Notes under the pieces: generated by a model | Database searches by the model: none | The model's input: only the letters and a program-made list of their open reading frames with translations | Told to the model about the DNA's origin: nothing | Part shown: positions 33,377 through 46,293 of the stretch, piece after piece | Layout: the number at the start of each line of letters is the position of its first letter | How positions within the stretch are numbered: the stretch's first letter is position 1 | NCBI RefSeq assembly: GCF_003086295.3 | Contig: NC_092053.1 | Location: 116,766,445-116,830,444 of the forward strand | DNA: 64,000 bases | Direction of reading: 5' to 3' | From: Arachis hypogaea | Taxonomy: Eukaryota > Streptophyta > Magnoliopsida > Fabales > Fabaceae | Program-made: the position numbers and the translations under genes

Positions 33377-36300
33377 TCAGCTATCATTTCTGGCCCCAAC
33401 AAGCCTTTCTCTCCAGCTCATACCAACATAGTGGAGATGACATTTCCTCCCATACAATGCCTCATACGGAGCCATTCCGATGCTCGCATGGTAACTATTA
33501 TTGTATGCAAACTCCACTAACGGCATATACCGATCCCAACTCGTCGGTTGGTCCAAAACACAAGCTCTCAACATATCCTCTAGTGTTTGGATCGTCCTCT
33601 CAGATTGACCATCTGTTTGAGGATGGTAAGCTGTACTCAAGCTTAATCGGGTTCCAAAAGCTTTCTGAAATGCACCCCAGAACCTCGAAGTGAAACGAGG
33701 ATCTCTATCAGAGATTATAGTAGCAGGTACACCATGGAGTCTCACAATCTCCTTTATGTATAACCGAGCTAGCTCCTCAAGGGTGTAAGTCATCCGAATG
33801 GGCAAAAAGTGAGCTGACTTCGTCAGTCGGTCCACAATCACCCAGATAGCATCAAAACCAGTCCTAGTCCTTGGCAATCCCGACACAAAGTCCATTGCAA
33901 TACTTTCCCACTTCCATTGCGGAACCTCTAAAGGTTGCAACATCCCGGAAGGTCTTTGATGTTCAATCTTTACCTTTTGACAAGTTAAGCACTTTGAAAC
34001 ATATTCCGCCACATCATTCTTCATACCCGGCCACCAAAACATCACCTTTAAATCATGGTACATCTTAGTACTTCCCGGGTGAATGGAGAATCCACTTTTG
34101 TGTGCCTCCCTTAAGATATCTTGTCTCAAAGTACCAACATCCGGCACAATGATCCTACCCTTGAATCTCCATAACCCATCTTTTTTTTCCGACACTCTCC
34201 ACTGTTTTCCTTGCTCGATAGCCGGTAACACCTTCCATAATGCTTCATCATTTTCATGAGCCTTTAGGAGTTCGGACTTAAAGTCACTTGAGATTTCTAA
34301 TCGGCTCAAACACAAGTTTCCAAATACTTCTCGAGCACCAATTTTTAGACTCTCGAATCCCTTGAGCAACTTCTCCTCTTGAAGCATCATCCAAGACGCA
34401 TATAACGACTTCCGACTTAACGCATCCGCCACTATATTCGCTTTTCCCGGATGGTAATTCAACTCAAAGTCGTAGTCCTTCAATAATTCCATCCACCTCC
34501 TTTGCCTCATATTAAGCTCTTTCTGATCAAAGAGGTATTTCAAACTCTTGTGATCGGAAAAGACTTGGAACTTAACCCCATAGAGATAATGCCTCCACAC
34601 CTTCAAGGCAAATACGACCGCAGCGAGTTCCAGATCGTGCGTAGGGTAACTAACTTCATGAGGTCTCAACTGTCGTGAGGCATACGCCACCACATTATGA
34701 TGCTGCATCAGCACGCACCCTAGACCCTTCAACGATGCATCACAGTACACCTCAAAAGACTCGTTCGGCTCAGGTAACACTAACACAGGTGCAGTGGTCA
34801 ACTTTTTCTTCAATGCCTGAAAGCTCTCCTCACACTCAGGAGTCCAAACAAACAGAGTGTCTTTGCGAGTTAACTTTGTCAACGGCAAAGCTAATTGCGA
34901 AAAGCCTTTGATGAACCTTCGGTAATAGCCAGCTAAACCCAGAAAACTCCTTATCTCAGTTACTGTGGTTGGTTGCTTCCATTCCATCACAGCCTCCACC
35001 TTAGTTGGATCTACGGCTATTCCCCTCTTACTCACCACGTGACCCAAAAACTTTACCTCATCCTTCCAAAACTCACACTTAGACAATTTCGCATAGAGTT
35101 TCTTCTCCTTTAAAATTTGCAACACGGTCCGCAAGTGTTCCGCATGCTCTTCTTCGGTCTTGGAGTAAATTAGTATGTCGTCAATGAAGACAACAACGAA
35201 TTTATCCAGAAACGGACGGAACACTCTATTCATGTAATCCATAAACACTGCAGGAGCGTTCGTCAACCCAAAAGACATTACAGTATACTCGTAATGACCA
35301 TAACGAGTCCTGAAAGCAGTCTTAGGGATATCCTCACCCCTCACCCTTATCTGGTGATAACCGGATCGCAAATCAATCTTGGAGAAAACCCCAGCTCCTT
35401 GTAATTGATCCATGAGATCATCAATCCTCGGCAATGGGTATTTATTCTTTATGGTGACCTTGTTCAGCTGCCTGTAATCCACACAGAGCCGCATACTTCC
35501 ATCTTTCTTCTTTACCAGTAATACTGGAGCACCCCACGGGGAAACACTTGGTCGGATAAAGTTCTTACCCAACAATTCCTCTAACTGAGACTTTAGCTCG
35601 GCCATCTCTAACGGTGACATCCTATAAGGAGCACTTGAGATTGGTCCCGCCCCAGGCACCAACTCAATAGCAAACTCGACCTCTCGGTTAGGTGGAAATT
35701 CCTCAATATCATCGGGAAACACTTCCGGAAACTCACACACTACCGGAATCTGATCCAACTTTTGATCATCACCCGAAACACCAGCGGTTAACAACAGGAT
35801 ACCCTGACATTTGATTCCAGAACTGTTCACCATCATCGAATTCAAGTAATAATTATTCACCACGACCGGCCCTTCTGTATCTTCCGGCATAAAGTACACC
35901 GACTTTGTAGAACAATCAAGCAGGACATGGTTCTCAGATAACCAGTCCAATCCCAAGATAAGATCAAGACCGATCATCGGCAAGCAGATTAAATTATGGA
36001 CAAAATCACGCTGCTTGAACCTGAACAAAACTTTCGGGCATCCTAGCCTAGTTACCATGGCTTCATGGGTAGCATTATGTACCTTTAGGTCATAACCTAA
36101 GGTTACGATCTTCAATCCTAACTCATGGGCTTTCTCAAATGCAATAAATGAATGCGATGCTCCCGAATCAAATAAAGCATTTAAAGTTTGACCAGCCATT
36201 TCACAATTACCTCGAATGAGTGTCTCAGATCCTTCTGCACCCACAGCTGAGGTGGTGAACACCCGACCAGTCTGTTGTGCTTTCCCAGCACCTTGCTTTT

Positions 36301-37327
36301 GCTTTTCTGGACAACTTGCGGCTTTATGCCCCGCCTTTCCACAATTGTAGCACAAACCCCATCCGGCCTTGCATGGTACTCCCGGATGGTGACTCCCACA
36401 CCTAGTACAAGCTTGATCATTCTGAGGCTGCTTCCCAAACCTTTTCCCTTGGGAGTAGTTGTTGTTGGGCCTCCTAAAAGAACCTCCCCTCTTGAAAGAC
36501 AGACCTCTAGGTGCAAAGCTCTTCCCTCGGTTCTGTGGAAATGATCCTTTGTGACTTCCTTTCTCAGCGGCTGCCCTCTTCACACACTCTTCAGCAACCC
36601 TACACTTGTTCACCAATTCGGAGAAAGTCCTAATCTCCATTGGCCCCACCGAACCGAAAATATCACTCCGGAGTCCTCCCTCGTACTTAACACACTTCCA
36701 TTCCTCATATTCCACCGGAGTCCCTTGACACATACGAGAGAATCTGAACAACTCCTCAAACTTGTCAGTATACTCAGATACGGACATAGTACCCTGCTTC
36801 AGCTGCAACAATTCAAGCTCCTTGGCCGTCCTAGCAGAAGTCGGAAAGTACTTTTTATAGAACTCCTCTTGGAAGACATCCCAGGTGATATAATCATCAC
36901 CCTGCTGCAGAAGACGACGGATACCTTGCCACCAATGCGACGCTTCACCTGTGAGCATATAGGTAGCGAACTCGACACGCTGTCCTTCAGGTACCACTTG
37001 TGCTTGCAGTGCTCGCTCTATAGCCTGAAACCATGTATCGGCCTCAGTCGGGCTAGTAGTTCCCTTGAACTTAGGTGGATTAACCTTCAAAAAGTTCGCC
37101 AGTGTCATCGGGCCTTGAACTCCACCTCCGTCATTACCATGGTTGTTCATCTGTTGACCAAGAGCCTCAGCAGTGGCTTGCATAGCAGCAGCCATATTCT
37201 CCAACGCAGTCATAAAGTTCAACGGGTCATTAGGGTTAGTGTCCGGCGCACGAGCATTAGTACGAGCTCTCCCACGGCCTCTACCGCGTCCACGAGGCGC
37301 CATCTGGTTCCTATACACACCAAACAA
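33377..37327 (-). CDS. gag-pol: E2 gag-pol polyprotein, 1316 codons, broken before its C-terminus
   Basis: One uninterrupted frame. Approximate residues: Arg-Gly-rich start (a Met at residue 9 is the likelier start), gag domain 70-250, CCHC knuckle C326-C339, protease D387-S-G, RT with FIDD at 714-717, RNase H with D863 in YCDASLKG, integrase HHCC finger (H1083, H1091, C1113, C1116), and core catalytic D1146, D1207 and E1243 with the usual 35-residue spacing. The last 22 residues before the stop at 33377 are out of frame; the chromodomain follows in 33343-32852. All catalytic residues are present. The element looks young; whether it is truly broken depends on three homopolymer positions. Confidence 0.93.
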   Translation of the reverse strand: MFGVYRNQMAPRGRGRGRGRARTNARAPDTNPNDPLNFMTALENMAAAMQATAEALGQQMNNHGNDGGGVQGPMTLANFLKVNPPKFKGTTSPTEADTWFQAIERALQAQVVPEGQRVEFATYMLTGEASHWWQGIRRLLQQGDDYITWDVFQEEFYKKYFPTSARTAKELELLQLKQGTMSVSEYTDKFEELFRFSRMCQGTPVEYEEWKCVKYEGGLRSDIFGSVGPMEIRTFSELVNKCRVAEECVKRAAAEKGSHKGSFPQNRGKSFAPRGLSFKRGGSFRRPNNNYSQGKRFGKQPQNDQACTRCGSHHPGVPCKAGWGLCYNCGKAGHKAASCPEKQKQGAGKAQQTGRVFTTSAVGAEGSETLIRGNCEMAGQTLNALFDSGASHSFIAFEKAHELGLKIVTLGYDLKVHNATHEAMVTRLGCPKVLFRFKQRDFVHNLICLPMIGLDLILGLDWLSENHVLLDCSTKSVYFMPEDTEGPVVVNNYYLNSMMVNSSGIKCQGILLLTAGVSGDDQKLDQIPVVCEFPEVFPDDIEEFPPNREVEFAIELVPGAGPISSAPYRMSPLEMAELKSQLEELLGKNFIRPSVSPWGAPVLLVKKKDGSMRLCVDYRQLNKVTIKNKYPLPRIDDLMDQLQGAGVFSKIDLRSGYHQIRVRGEDIPKTAFRTRYGHYEYTVMSFGLTNAPAVFMDYMNRVFRPFLDKFVVVFIDDILIYSKTEEEHAEHLRTVLQILKEKKLYAKLSKCEFWKDEVKFLGHVVSKRGIAVDPTKVEAVMEWKQPTTVTEIRSFLGLAGYYRRFIKGFSQLALPLTKLTRKDTLFVWTPECEESFQALKKKLTTAPVLVLPEPNESFEVYCDASLKGLGCVLMQHHNVVAYASRQLRPHEVSYPTHDLELAAVVFALKVWRHYLYGVKFQVFSDHKSLKYLFDQKELNMRQRRWMELLKDYDFELNYHPGKANIVADALSRKSLYASWMMLQEEKLLKGFESLKIGAREVFGNLCLSRLEISSDFKSELLKAHENDEALWKVLPAIEQGKQWRVSEKKDGLWRFKGRIIVPDVGTLRQDILREAHKSGFSIHPGSTKMYHDLKVMFWWPGMKNDVAEYVSKCLTCQKVKIEHQRPSGMLQPLEVPQWKWESIAMDFVSGLPRTRTGFDAIWVIVDRLTKSAHFLPIRMTYTLEELARLYIKEIVRLHGVPATIISDRDPRFTSRFWGAFQKAFGTRLSLSTAYHPQTDGQSERTIQTLEDMLRACVLDQPTSWDRYMPLVEFAYNNSYHASIGMAPYEALYGRKCHLHYVGMSWRERLVGARNDS

Positions 37328-37505
37328 TCGATATTAAGTTGATCAGTCTCAATATCGGAAGTTTAGTACTTTAAAGTCCCAAATGCATGCTCATGAACGT
37401 TTATGCCAACTATATCAAGTAGATATACTAACAGCACATAACACACATACAGAGAATGCACAGAAGCATAGTCAGTCCATTCCTCAGGCTCTACAGGAAC
37501 GAACT

Positions 37506-37517
37506 GCTCTGATACCA
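37506..37517 (-). other. Primer-binding site of E2 (initiator tRNA-Met)
   Basis: Minus-strand TGGTATCAGAGC, three bases from the LTR end, identical to E1. Confidence 0.93.
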
Positions 37518-37520
37518 TAA

Positions 37521-40500
37521 TGTAACACCCTACCATACAGAGACTTATGCTTAAGTCATAATTCAGAGATGGCAAGGTATTACGACCTCTAAAACAAAAA
37601 TTTAGTACGTATAGTAGTATGAATGATTGATTATAACTAGGAGCCTTGTAGAAAAAAGGGATAAACAAAAACCGCAACTCGAAAGCGCAACACTCCGATC
37701 ACTAACACAACGAGCAAAGGATAAGCTAACGCAAGATCATATATATAAAGAGTATCAAAAACAGGAATATCAAGACTCAAAATCCAGTTGCGAAGGTAAC
37801 CGGTTCGAGCATAGCAATATATACATATAATAAAATAAGGAAAATCCCAAGGAAAACCCAAAGGGACATAAATACCGAAATCCTAATCTCCAAAATCCCC
37901 TCTAGAAGGAGTCATCACAGTTTGTATTATTTAATGGAGATAAAAGTATCTAAACAAGATATATAAATCAAGATAGAGTCCCGAGAACAAGAATCTTCGC
38001 TAATCCAGAAGTCCCCAGCATGCCTCAACGAGAAGCTTCGCGTCCTGCATCTGAAAACCACAAAATCCGCATGGGTGAGAACCAGAGGTCCCCAGTACGG
38101 TAACAGCTTCCACATATATAATACATAATAATAGAGGAAAGCCGAAGGCAATCCTAGAACTTCCTCCAGGAAATATCAAAGCTTATAAACAAGCTAAACC
38201 GTAAGCGGCAACTAACTAAAGATCCTTCAGTCTAACTAATACTTCCCTTTCTACTTCCTTCAGACCTCCCAACAACCAGCAGGAGTATAATATAGCAAAC
38301 ACAGTTATATCAGACAAGAGATTTACAAATAGGAACAAATAAGGCATTTAGGCAATTAGCAAGTAATATGCAGTCAAATAGGCAATCTCAAACAATTCAT
38401 GTAGTATGCTTATGATGCATGCCTGTCCCTAGTGGCTGATGATATCATCTGTCGGTTATAGAGCCAACCCGACAAGTCCTGGTAGCTAGCCATTGGACTG
38501 TCCCTCTGTCGTGTATCCCCAACTCGAGTTATACTCATCATAAACTTGATCATAATCATGATCCATATCCATCACCCTCACTGGTGAATATTTATCCATC
38601 ACCATCACTGGTGAATATTTATGGGGGCGAGCTCATCCGGGCCTTTCACAGTGCCCGGCCACACTTACGACATAGGGTCAAAAGAGCTTCGAGTCTCAAC
38701 CTGGAGCACATGGTGGCTAGCCATTGCTACTACCCAGGGAAACCCTCATCTCCAATGGTGGAAGTGCAAACCTTCACAATTCAATCAACATCATATATGC
38801 ATTTATACTTGGCCATAAACATGGCTCCGCCGTAACACGGCAATAATCTAGCCATCCGGCTCACGGTTAAATCCATAACCAGCCAATTCATTAACAATTA
38901 CGGCCCTTCGGCCCATGGCACAACAAGCACTTCCACCGCCATTATCCGCATCTCACATAATCATCTTTGATCCTCAATGATCATTCATTTTTCCCTTGCT
39001 TCACTCGCAAGTTACCACATTCACTAGCCCTTTTTCTCATGCTAGGCATATCATAATGATTTAAGACATAAGTGGTGAGATCGGAGGCTTAGAAGTATGA
39101 AATTTGGCTTTTAAAACTCAAAAATCAACTTTGGGATGAAAACAGGTCCACGCGTACGCGCACTCCACGCGCACGCGTGGATGGCGCTTTCTCGAAGAAC
39201 GGCGCGTACGCACCAAGTGCGCCTACGCGCGAGGGGTCATTCTGCTAAAAATTTTCTAAGTTAAAAGCTGCAGAATTTACAGATTCAAACCCCAATCTTC
39301 CGACGGACATAACTTCCTCATTTTAAATCGTTTTTCACTCGTTCTTCGAACGGCATGGACATCCCGGATCCAATTTCATTTCTAAACAGATTTGGCGCAA
39401 ATCAAAGATCCGTAGTCCAAGTTATGTCCCGTCAAAGTATGCCCAAAAACCATGTTTTTATACAAAACCACAAGGTGCCATTTTCAAAACAAGCCACTTT
39501 CAACTCTTTTCAAAATCAATCAAACATGCCAATTTCAATCCTTCTCTTTGAAATCATTCAAAATGTACCAAAATCAACAACAAGCCATCCTCAACTCACA
39601 CATTGACACTTTACCAAGGTTTCCAAAACCACATCCAACCATTTTAACACTTCTCAATCAAATGGCTAAAGGACAAACACAATATCATGTCATACATCCT
39701 TCCTCATCCCAATTTCCAATAATACCATTTCCAATTAACCATCATTATACATAATCAACATCATACTCACCATCAACATGGTACCACCCATCAATTCAAC
39801 CTCAATCATCCATCAAGCATATATCACAACATGCATTTCTCATATTTCACACAATCAAGGCATCAATATTCATAATCACATATATGAACACATCATATAT
39901 TTCAACCATTCAACAACACCAACAATTCAATGCCTATCTTAGGGCCTCTAGCCTAAGTATTTCCTACCACATTACATATTAGATACGGGAAACTAAAACC
40001 ATACCTTAGCCGATTCCCCAAGCTCAACCGGAGCACTTCCAAACCACTTGTCCACAAGCTCTCAAGGTATCAACACCTCCAAGAACAGATTTTATCACAC
40101 AAAACCCTCTTCCAAGCTTTCCAAAATCACCAATCAAGCTCCAATATTCACATATACACAACCTAAGCCACAATCATCATACCCATACACAACATCTCAA
40201 TACCCAAACATCATAGAACAACAAATTATACTAAGGTTGAGAATCTTACCACACCCAAGGTCCAAGGAGACAAGATTAACCTTCTCCTTCAAGAGAGTTG
40301 GGTCCTATAACATCAAAGAACCCAAAATCTCAACATTTTTGCTCATGAAACTCGAAATCAAGGGCTGGAATTTCGAACAGTAAAACATGGCTTACCTCAA
40401 GATTGATTGTATGGGTTTTGTAGAGCTCTCCGCGGTGAACGCGTGGCCGCAAACGGAGCGGCAATCGGAGCTCTAGATCAAAAGTTATGAGGTTTGAAGA

Positions 40501-40819
40501 TCAAGTGAGAGAAGGAAGTTGAGAGAGTGTTCTTCCCCCTTCCATCTCAATTTTCAGCGTGTTTTGGTGTTGTGTGAGGAGAGAGAGTGCTGAAAACTAG
40601 GGTTTTGGTTTAGTTATGTTGGGCCAAGGGCCCACTTTGGGTCCGGTTGGTCCGGTTTGGCCCGTTCGGTCCAATCTTGGTCCGATTTCTATAAAATTGG
40701 TACCGAAATTCTCGTCTCAATTTCCTCTATCACATTTAGCCATAAAAATAACATTTTTGGCTTTCTAGAATAAATTCTCATTTATGGGTTAATTAGCCAT
40801 TAATTAACCGGGTCTTACA
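37521..40819 (-). repeat. 5' LTR of E2 (3299 bp)
   Basis: Intact, TGTAACACCC to GGTCTTACA. The CpG-rich ACGCGT cassette is at 39147-39232. Over the first 2.4 kb it is nearly identical to the E1 left LTR, but its last 450 bp carry the longer GGTCCGGTTGGTCCGG form shared with the E1 right LTR. Confidence 0.94.
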
Positions 40820-40904
40820 TGACCAATTTAAATAATTTATTTAAGTATCTATTAATTAATACAAAGTATAAACTCGTTACCTTCTCAATAATTAATACTC
40901 GTTT

Positions 40905-40950
<46 letters not shown>

Positions 40951-43690
40951 AGATAATAAATTAAATTAAATAAATTTATTTATTTCATTGTCTTATATGT
41001 TATTTAATATTTATGTGGTTTAATGAATCAAACAAAATTTTAAATAATTTAATATCTATTATAATTAAATTAAATATTTGATTAGTTATGATTGATATAA
41101 TTTAATGAATCAAATAAAATATTAAATGATGGAATATTATGTATTCTAATAAAATCAAATAAATATAATTAGTTAGTTATAATTAATACAGTTGAATGAA
41201 TCAAACACATTAAATTAAAAAATAATTTGGCTAACTTGTCACTTAAGGATATATTTTAAAAATATTTATTTTTTAATAATTTTTATAAAATATTTTTCTT
41301 ATAATGTTTTTAGCTTATGCTCTAAGGACACAATTAGCAGAGCCATCCAAAAATACTTAATTAGTTAATATAAATAATTAGTATACTTGATTTTGTTCAA
41401 TAAATTAAACGAAATAAATGTGAAAGGAAGAGATAAAAAAAAGTGAACGAATAAAAATGTGTAGTTATCAAAAGACAATAAAAAAATATTTTTTATTTAT
41501 TAATTATTAACTTATTATAATTAATTTCACACAATTTATTATGTGTTATTCATCTTACAAATTAACACAATCAATTAATTTAATTATAGATAAATAATTA
41601 TAATTGATATAACTCATTTCACTATACTTTCTAAAAAAAAATTAAAAAGGCACGTTTTAATTTTTTGTTAAAGTAACATAAAATAAAATACACAAATTGA
41701 ATAGATAAAATCTGAAAATTATAAAATTTTATTAACAATTTAAATAAATTAGTACCATAAAACTAAATTCAATGTCTATTTAAAATAATTACTTACCTTC
41801 TATTCTTCTAGTTATTAATAATTTAAATAAAATAATACACTATAACTTTTTTATTTATTTTAAGTAATTACTAACATTTTATTTTTTTAATTATTTTTTT
41901 GTCTTATTTATCAATTCATGCTTTTGATCAAATATATTAATAAACAAATAAACTAAATTAACTACGTCAATTATACTTGAACTATTCAACAGTTCAACAT
42001 AATCTTTTCAATTTGGGATTAACTACTAACCATATAAAATAGAAAATTTAGAGTAATTTAGTATTATGAACATTAATTATGTATTATGAAATAACCTAAA
42101 ATCATAATGTAATTTATTTTTAAAAAATTAATCAAGCATTATTGTTAATTATGAAATAACCTAAAATTATAATGCATTTTATTTTAAAGAAACAATCAAC
42201 CATTAACATACATCAATAAATAAAAACTATCGTCAAAATGATTTGATTAAAAATATGAGGGGTTAATTACTATTCATGATTAATAATATATCGATTATAT
42301 CAAAAAATAAAAATATAATTATCTGCATTTACATCATTAGAAGAATTAACATCATAAGTAGCATCACAAGTAGAATTTTATAAAAAAAAAGAGTAAAATT
42401 GCATATATATATATATATATTGAATTTTAAAAATAAAGATGGTTGAGTAATTAAGATTTTTTTTTAAATAAATAATAAAAAATAAATATTATAAACTATA
42501 TTCTTTCATAAATAACCCTTTTTTAAGTTGTACGTTATGTTTGGCATGATTTATTTGTGTATCATTTAAATTAGCATTGTTTTTATAACGATCATTTATT
42601 CTTAATAATTGTTAGAGTTTTTGATGCCTTACAATAATTATCTATAAAAAAGAAACATATATATTCTGAAAAAGTTATTAAATAAATTTATTCTTTTTGC
42701 CCTATTTTCACATTAAAAATTCTTTTGTTCTATCCTTTTTTAACTATTATCATGTTATTATAATTGTTAAATAATATTGGAAAAGAATCTTTAAAAATAG
42801 AAATAGCGATGACACTTCGAATAATTAATTCAATATAATTAAACTTAAATGAATAAGATGATTTAATTAATTATACGGATAATAGTATATTTATAAATTT
42901 TAATAATAAAAATGGTCTCACTAATGTAAATGACCAATACAATAATTATATAAAAAAAATAAATAATTACATAATTGCATAATTTTTAAGATCCTATATG
43001 ATTGAATTTAATGGACAAATTTAAAAATATCTATACGATAATATCCTAATATTTTAGCATACTATAAATTATACTATAATTTTATATATCATATTATAAC
43101 TTTAAGTTAACTCCTTAAACACATGAAGTACACATGATAAAAGAAAATATTACAAAACAAAATTGTAGTAAGATTATTTAAAAATACCGTAAAAAAGACA
43201 CATCTCTTTTGTTAATCAAAAGTTAGAAGGGAAAAAATATGCGCCTAATACTGAGCAACTAAAATAGACAAAAATCTTTAAAAAATATAAAAAAAATGAA
43301 ATGTATAAGTAGTAATAAAAGAAATAAAAATTAAATAAATTACAAAAATTGTACCCTAAACATAAGAGAGAGAGAAAGAAAGAGAGAAAAGAGAAAGAAT
43401 GAGTAAAAAATATATTATGATTTCGTATAAATAAATGACATTGAAAAAAATAAACTAATTAAATTAATTCATGTATTTCGTTATCATATTTATTATTTAC
43501 TAAAATAATTTGATATTTACTCCAATTAAATCAAATCAAATAAGTAATATAATTAACTAAATTAATTAATTGATATAATTAATTGTGAGATTTGAGTTTC
43601 TAATCAAATTAATTAATTGATATCATTAATTAGTTATAATTGATTTGCTTTACATAATTAAAAGAAATAAATCGGGAAACACTTTCAGAA
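40820..43690. other. Very AT-rich intergenic block
   Basis: Dominated by AATTAA/TTAATT reiterations, with no open frame or repeat boundary that I can name. Similar phrases recur (GATTAGTTATGATTGATATA at about 41080 and related sequence at 41170 and 43570), suggesting old local duplication. Confidence 0.5.
40911..40944. repeat. (AT)17 microsatellite
   Basis: About 34 bp of perfect AT dinucleotides. A shorter AT run lies at 42402-42420. Confidence 0.95.
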
Positions 43691-44740
43691 GCATGCCACG
43701 TCAGCTTCATCATTAAGTGTAGAAATTCGATTTTTATATAATAGAATAGATTTTACAGTTTCGTTACACATACATGTTTTTTTGGCAGATAAGTCTAAAT
43801 AAGTTAACCCTAACACAACAAAACCCACTTACATAATGTGCGCGTGAAATCACGTTGTTTTTCTTCGTGTTCCTCTTTCTCCTCCTCCTTCTTCTTCTCC
43901 TTTTTTGCGTTCCTCATTCTTTTTCTTCGCGTTCCTTCTTCTTCGCATGTTTCATCCTCATCATCGTTCTTTCTATTGCTACTATTGTTGCTGCAATTTT
44001 TCTCTCCTCTTCTTTTTATTGATTTTGTAGCATTATGTACTTTTTTCTTCTTTGTTTGATTTTTTCTCCCAAGAAAAATTATGAAAAAATGAAATAAGAA
44101 GATGAAAAAGAAGCGGCAGTAGAAGATGAGGAGGGAGAAGAGGAAGAGTTTTGAATTGTGCAGAACTTAACAGAATACAAATACACTGAAATATTTCTAA
44201 AATACACCGAAAGTTTTCTAAAATTTACTGAAACGAGAATAGAACAGATTCATCACAATAATAATTCAGATTCAGAACTCCTACACCGAAATTTTGCTAT
44301 AAATACACAAACATGTTTCTTTTAATGCATTTTTTTCTTTTTTTCTTTATTTCTTTCTTTCTTTTTGTTGAATGAATGTAGGTTCATCATCTTCCAAGTA
44401 ATTTTGTAGCATTATGGGTTTCTTCTTCTTCTTTGTTCGATTTTTTTATTTTTATTCTTGTTAAGAGAGTAAAATAAAAAGAAACTTGAGAAGGTAAAAC
44501 AAGAAGGAAAAGATGAATAAGAAAAAAATGATGATGATCATGAATAAGAAGAAGAAGAGCATCAGAAGATGAGGAGGAGGAAGGTGAAGAGTTTTGAGTT
44601 ATGCAGAGCTTATAATAATACAATACACCGAAAAATTTTCAAAATACACCGAAAGTTTTCCAAAATGCAACAAAAGTTTTTCAAAATACACCGAAACGAG
44701 AATGGAACATATTCATTACAATAATATTTCATATTCAGAA

Positions 44741-46293
44741 TGATAAACCACTATTTTATGGTTTATCTTGTGCTAAATTGAGTGGTTTTTATCAATTCTT
44801 TGCACACTTATTCATACAATTTGCATGGTTTTACAAATCCTCCCCAATTTAGTTCTATGATTGAAAACTTGCTTCCTAAGCCTTTAAATTGTGTATTTTT
44901 AATTCTCCTTTATACCATTCGATACCGTGATTTGTGTGTTAAGTGTTTTCAGGCTATATAGGGCAGGAATGGCTTAGAGGATGGAGAGGAAGCTTGCAAA
45001 AATGGAAGGAACACAAGAAATAAATGAGATGACCAGCGAGGATCGACGCGCATGCCTAGCTCACGCGTGCGCGTGACTTGGAGCTTTTCACAGTGACGCG
45101 TACGCGTAACTGACGCGTATGCGTGACCAGCGAAGTCGCATATCGACGCGCACACGTGACACGCGCAGAAGACCATCGACACGTACACGTGACTTACGCG
45201 TACGCGTGACGTGCGCCACGTGCAGAAATTGCAGAAGACGCTAGGGCGATTTTGGACTGGTTTTGGACTCAGTTTTCGGCCCAGAAACACAGACTAGAGT
45301 CAGGAGACAAGCAGAGACTCAATACACATTCACATTCACTTAGTTTTAGTTTTAGTTTTGAATCTTGGAGAGAAAATACTACTTCCTCTAGGGTTCTTCA
45401 TATTCATAGATTTCTAGTTTTATGCTTTTGGATTGGATATTGAGAAGAGTTACTACCTCCGTTGAAGTCTCTAGTATTATAGTTTGTTTTCTTATTTCCT
45501 TACTCTTTTATTTTCCATTTACTTTGTTCAGAGTTACATATGGATATCTTTGGTTTTGGAAAGTATTAATGCAAGAGTTAATTTTACATTTAATTTCATT
45601 ATTTGTTTGAATATCATCTTTCCTTAATTTATTATTTCAAAAATAGCTTTTACTAAATTAATTTTAATTACCATATCTCCTTTCTACTCCCTTTATATGT
45701 TTACGAAAATGACATCCATGTCAATGGAGTAGGCTCCCAACTTGACTTTGGAGTTGATTAATAGGAGACCTTGAGTTGGAATACTCAAGTGTTAATTTGT
45801 AATTGGAAGTTGTTGGCTGACTCTCTAGTCACTAACTCTAATCCTTTCCTAGGAGAGGATTAGGACTTGTGAATCAAAGTTGGTTCAATTACTTGACTTT
45901 CCTTTATTCGGTAAGTGATAACTAAGTAGAAACAACATCTTACTATTACACTTGGGAAAATTCAACAAGGATAGAACTTCCGATTAATCTTCTCCTAGTC
46001 AAGGCTTTTAATTTCAATTACATAAAATCTCTTGTTAATTTTTATTGCTTTAATTTATAATAATTTATTTCTCATTCCCCAACTCTAAAATTTCTCAGAA
46101 AATTTCTGACCAATAAATTGCACTCTTTTTGTCAACTCGTTGGGAGACGATCTGAGAATTCTACTCCCAGTATTTTATTCTTAAATTGTGACAACTCTTT
46201 TTAAATTGATAAGCAGAATTTTCGTCGGTTAAAAACTGTACCTGCAACGTTATTTCCATTATAAATTCTTAATCGGCAATTTTTCGCCCATCA
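44741..46293 (+). mobile_element. Solo LTR, TGATAAACCAC family (1553 bp)
   Basis: Starts TGATAAACCACTATTTTATG and ends CGCCCATCA. No internal region, primer site or second LTR is present. It is flanked by CAGAA (44736-44740) and CAAAA (46294-46298), a 5-bp target duplication with one change; sister tandem units show the uninterrupted TTCAGAACTCCTAC target. A CGCG-dyad cassette is at 45044-45224. Solo LTRs arise by recombination between the two LTRs of one element. Confidence 0.9.
45044..45224 (+). repeat. CGCG-dyad cassette inside the solo LTR
   Basis: Includes CACGCGTGCGCGTGAC, GACGCGTACGCGTAAC, GACGCGTATGCGTGAC, GACGCGCACACGTGAC, GACACGTACACGTGAC and TACGCGTACGCGTGAC. The units are 14-16 bp and spaced 15-35 bp apart. 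Variants are mostly CpG-to-TpG/CpA changes. Confidence 0.85.

Larger units (their letters stand above)
31570..40819 (-). mobile_element. Chromovirus-type Ty3/gypsy LTR retrotransposon E2 (Tekay/Del-like)
   Basis: Same family and orientation as E1. The 5' LTR is 37521-40819 (3299 bp), primer site 37506-37517, polyprotein 37327-33377 with the remaining integrase/chromodomain part in 33343-32852, polypurine tract 32811-32827, and 3' LTR from 32810 into the gap. The internal region differs from E1 by only a handful of substitutions. The bases TGACC at 40820-40824 are the predicted target duplication; the partner is in the gap. Confidence 0.95.
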
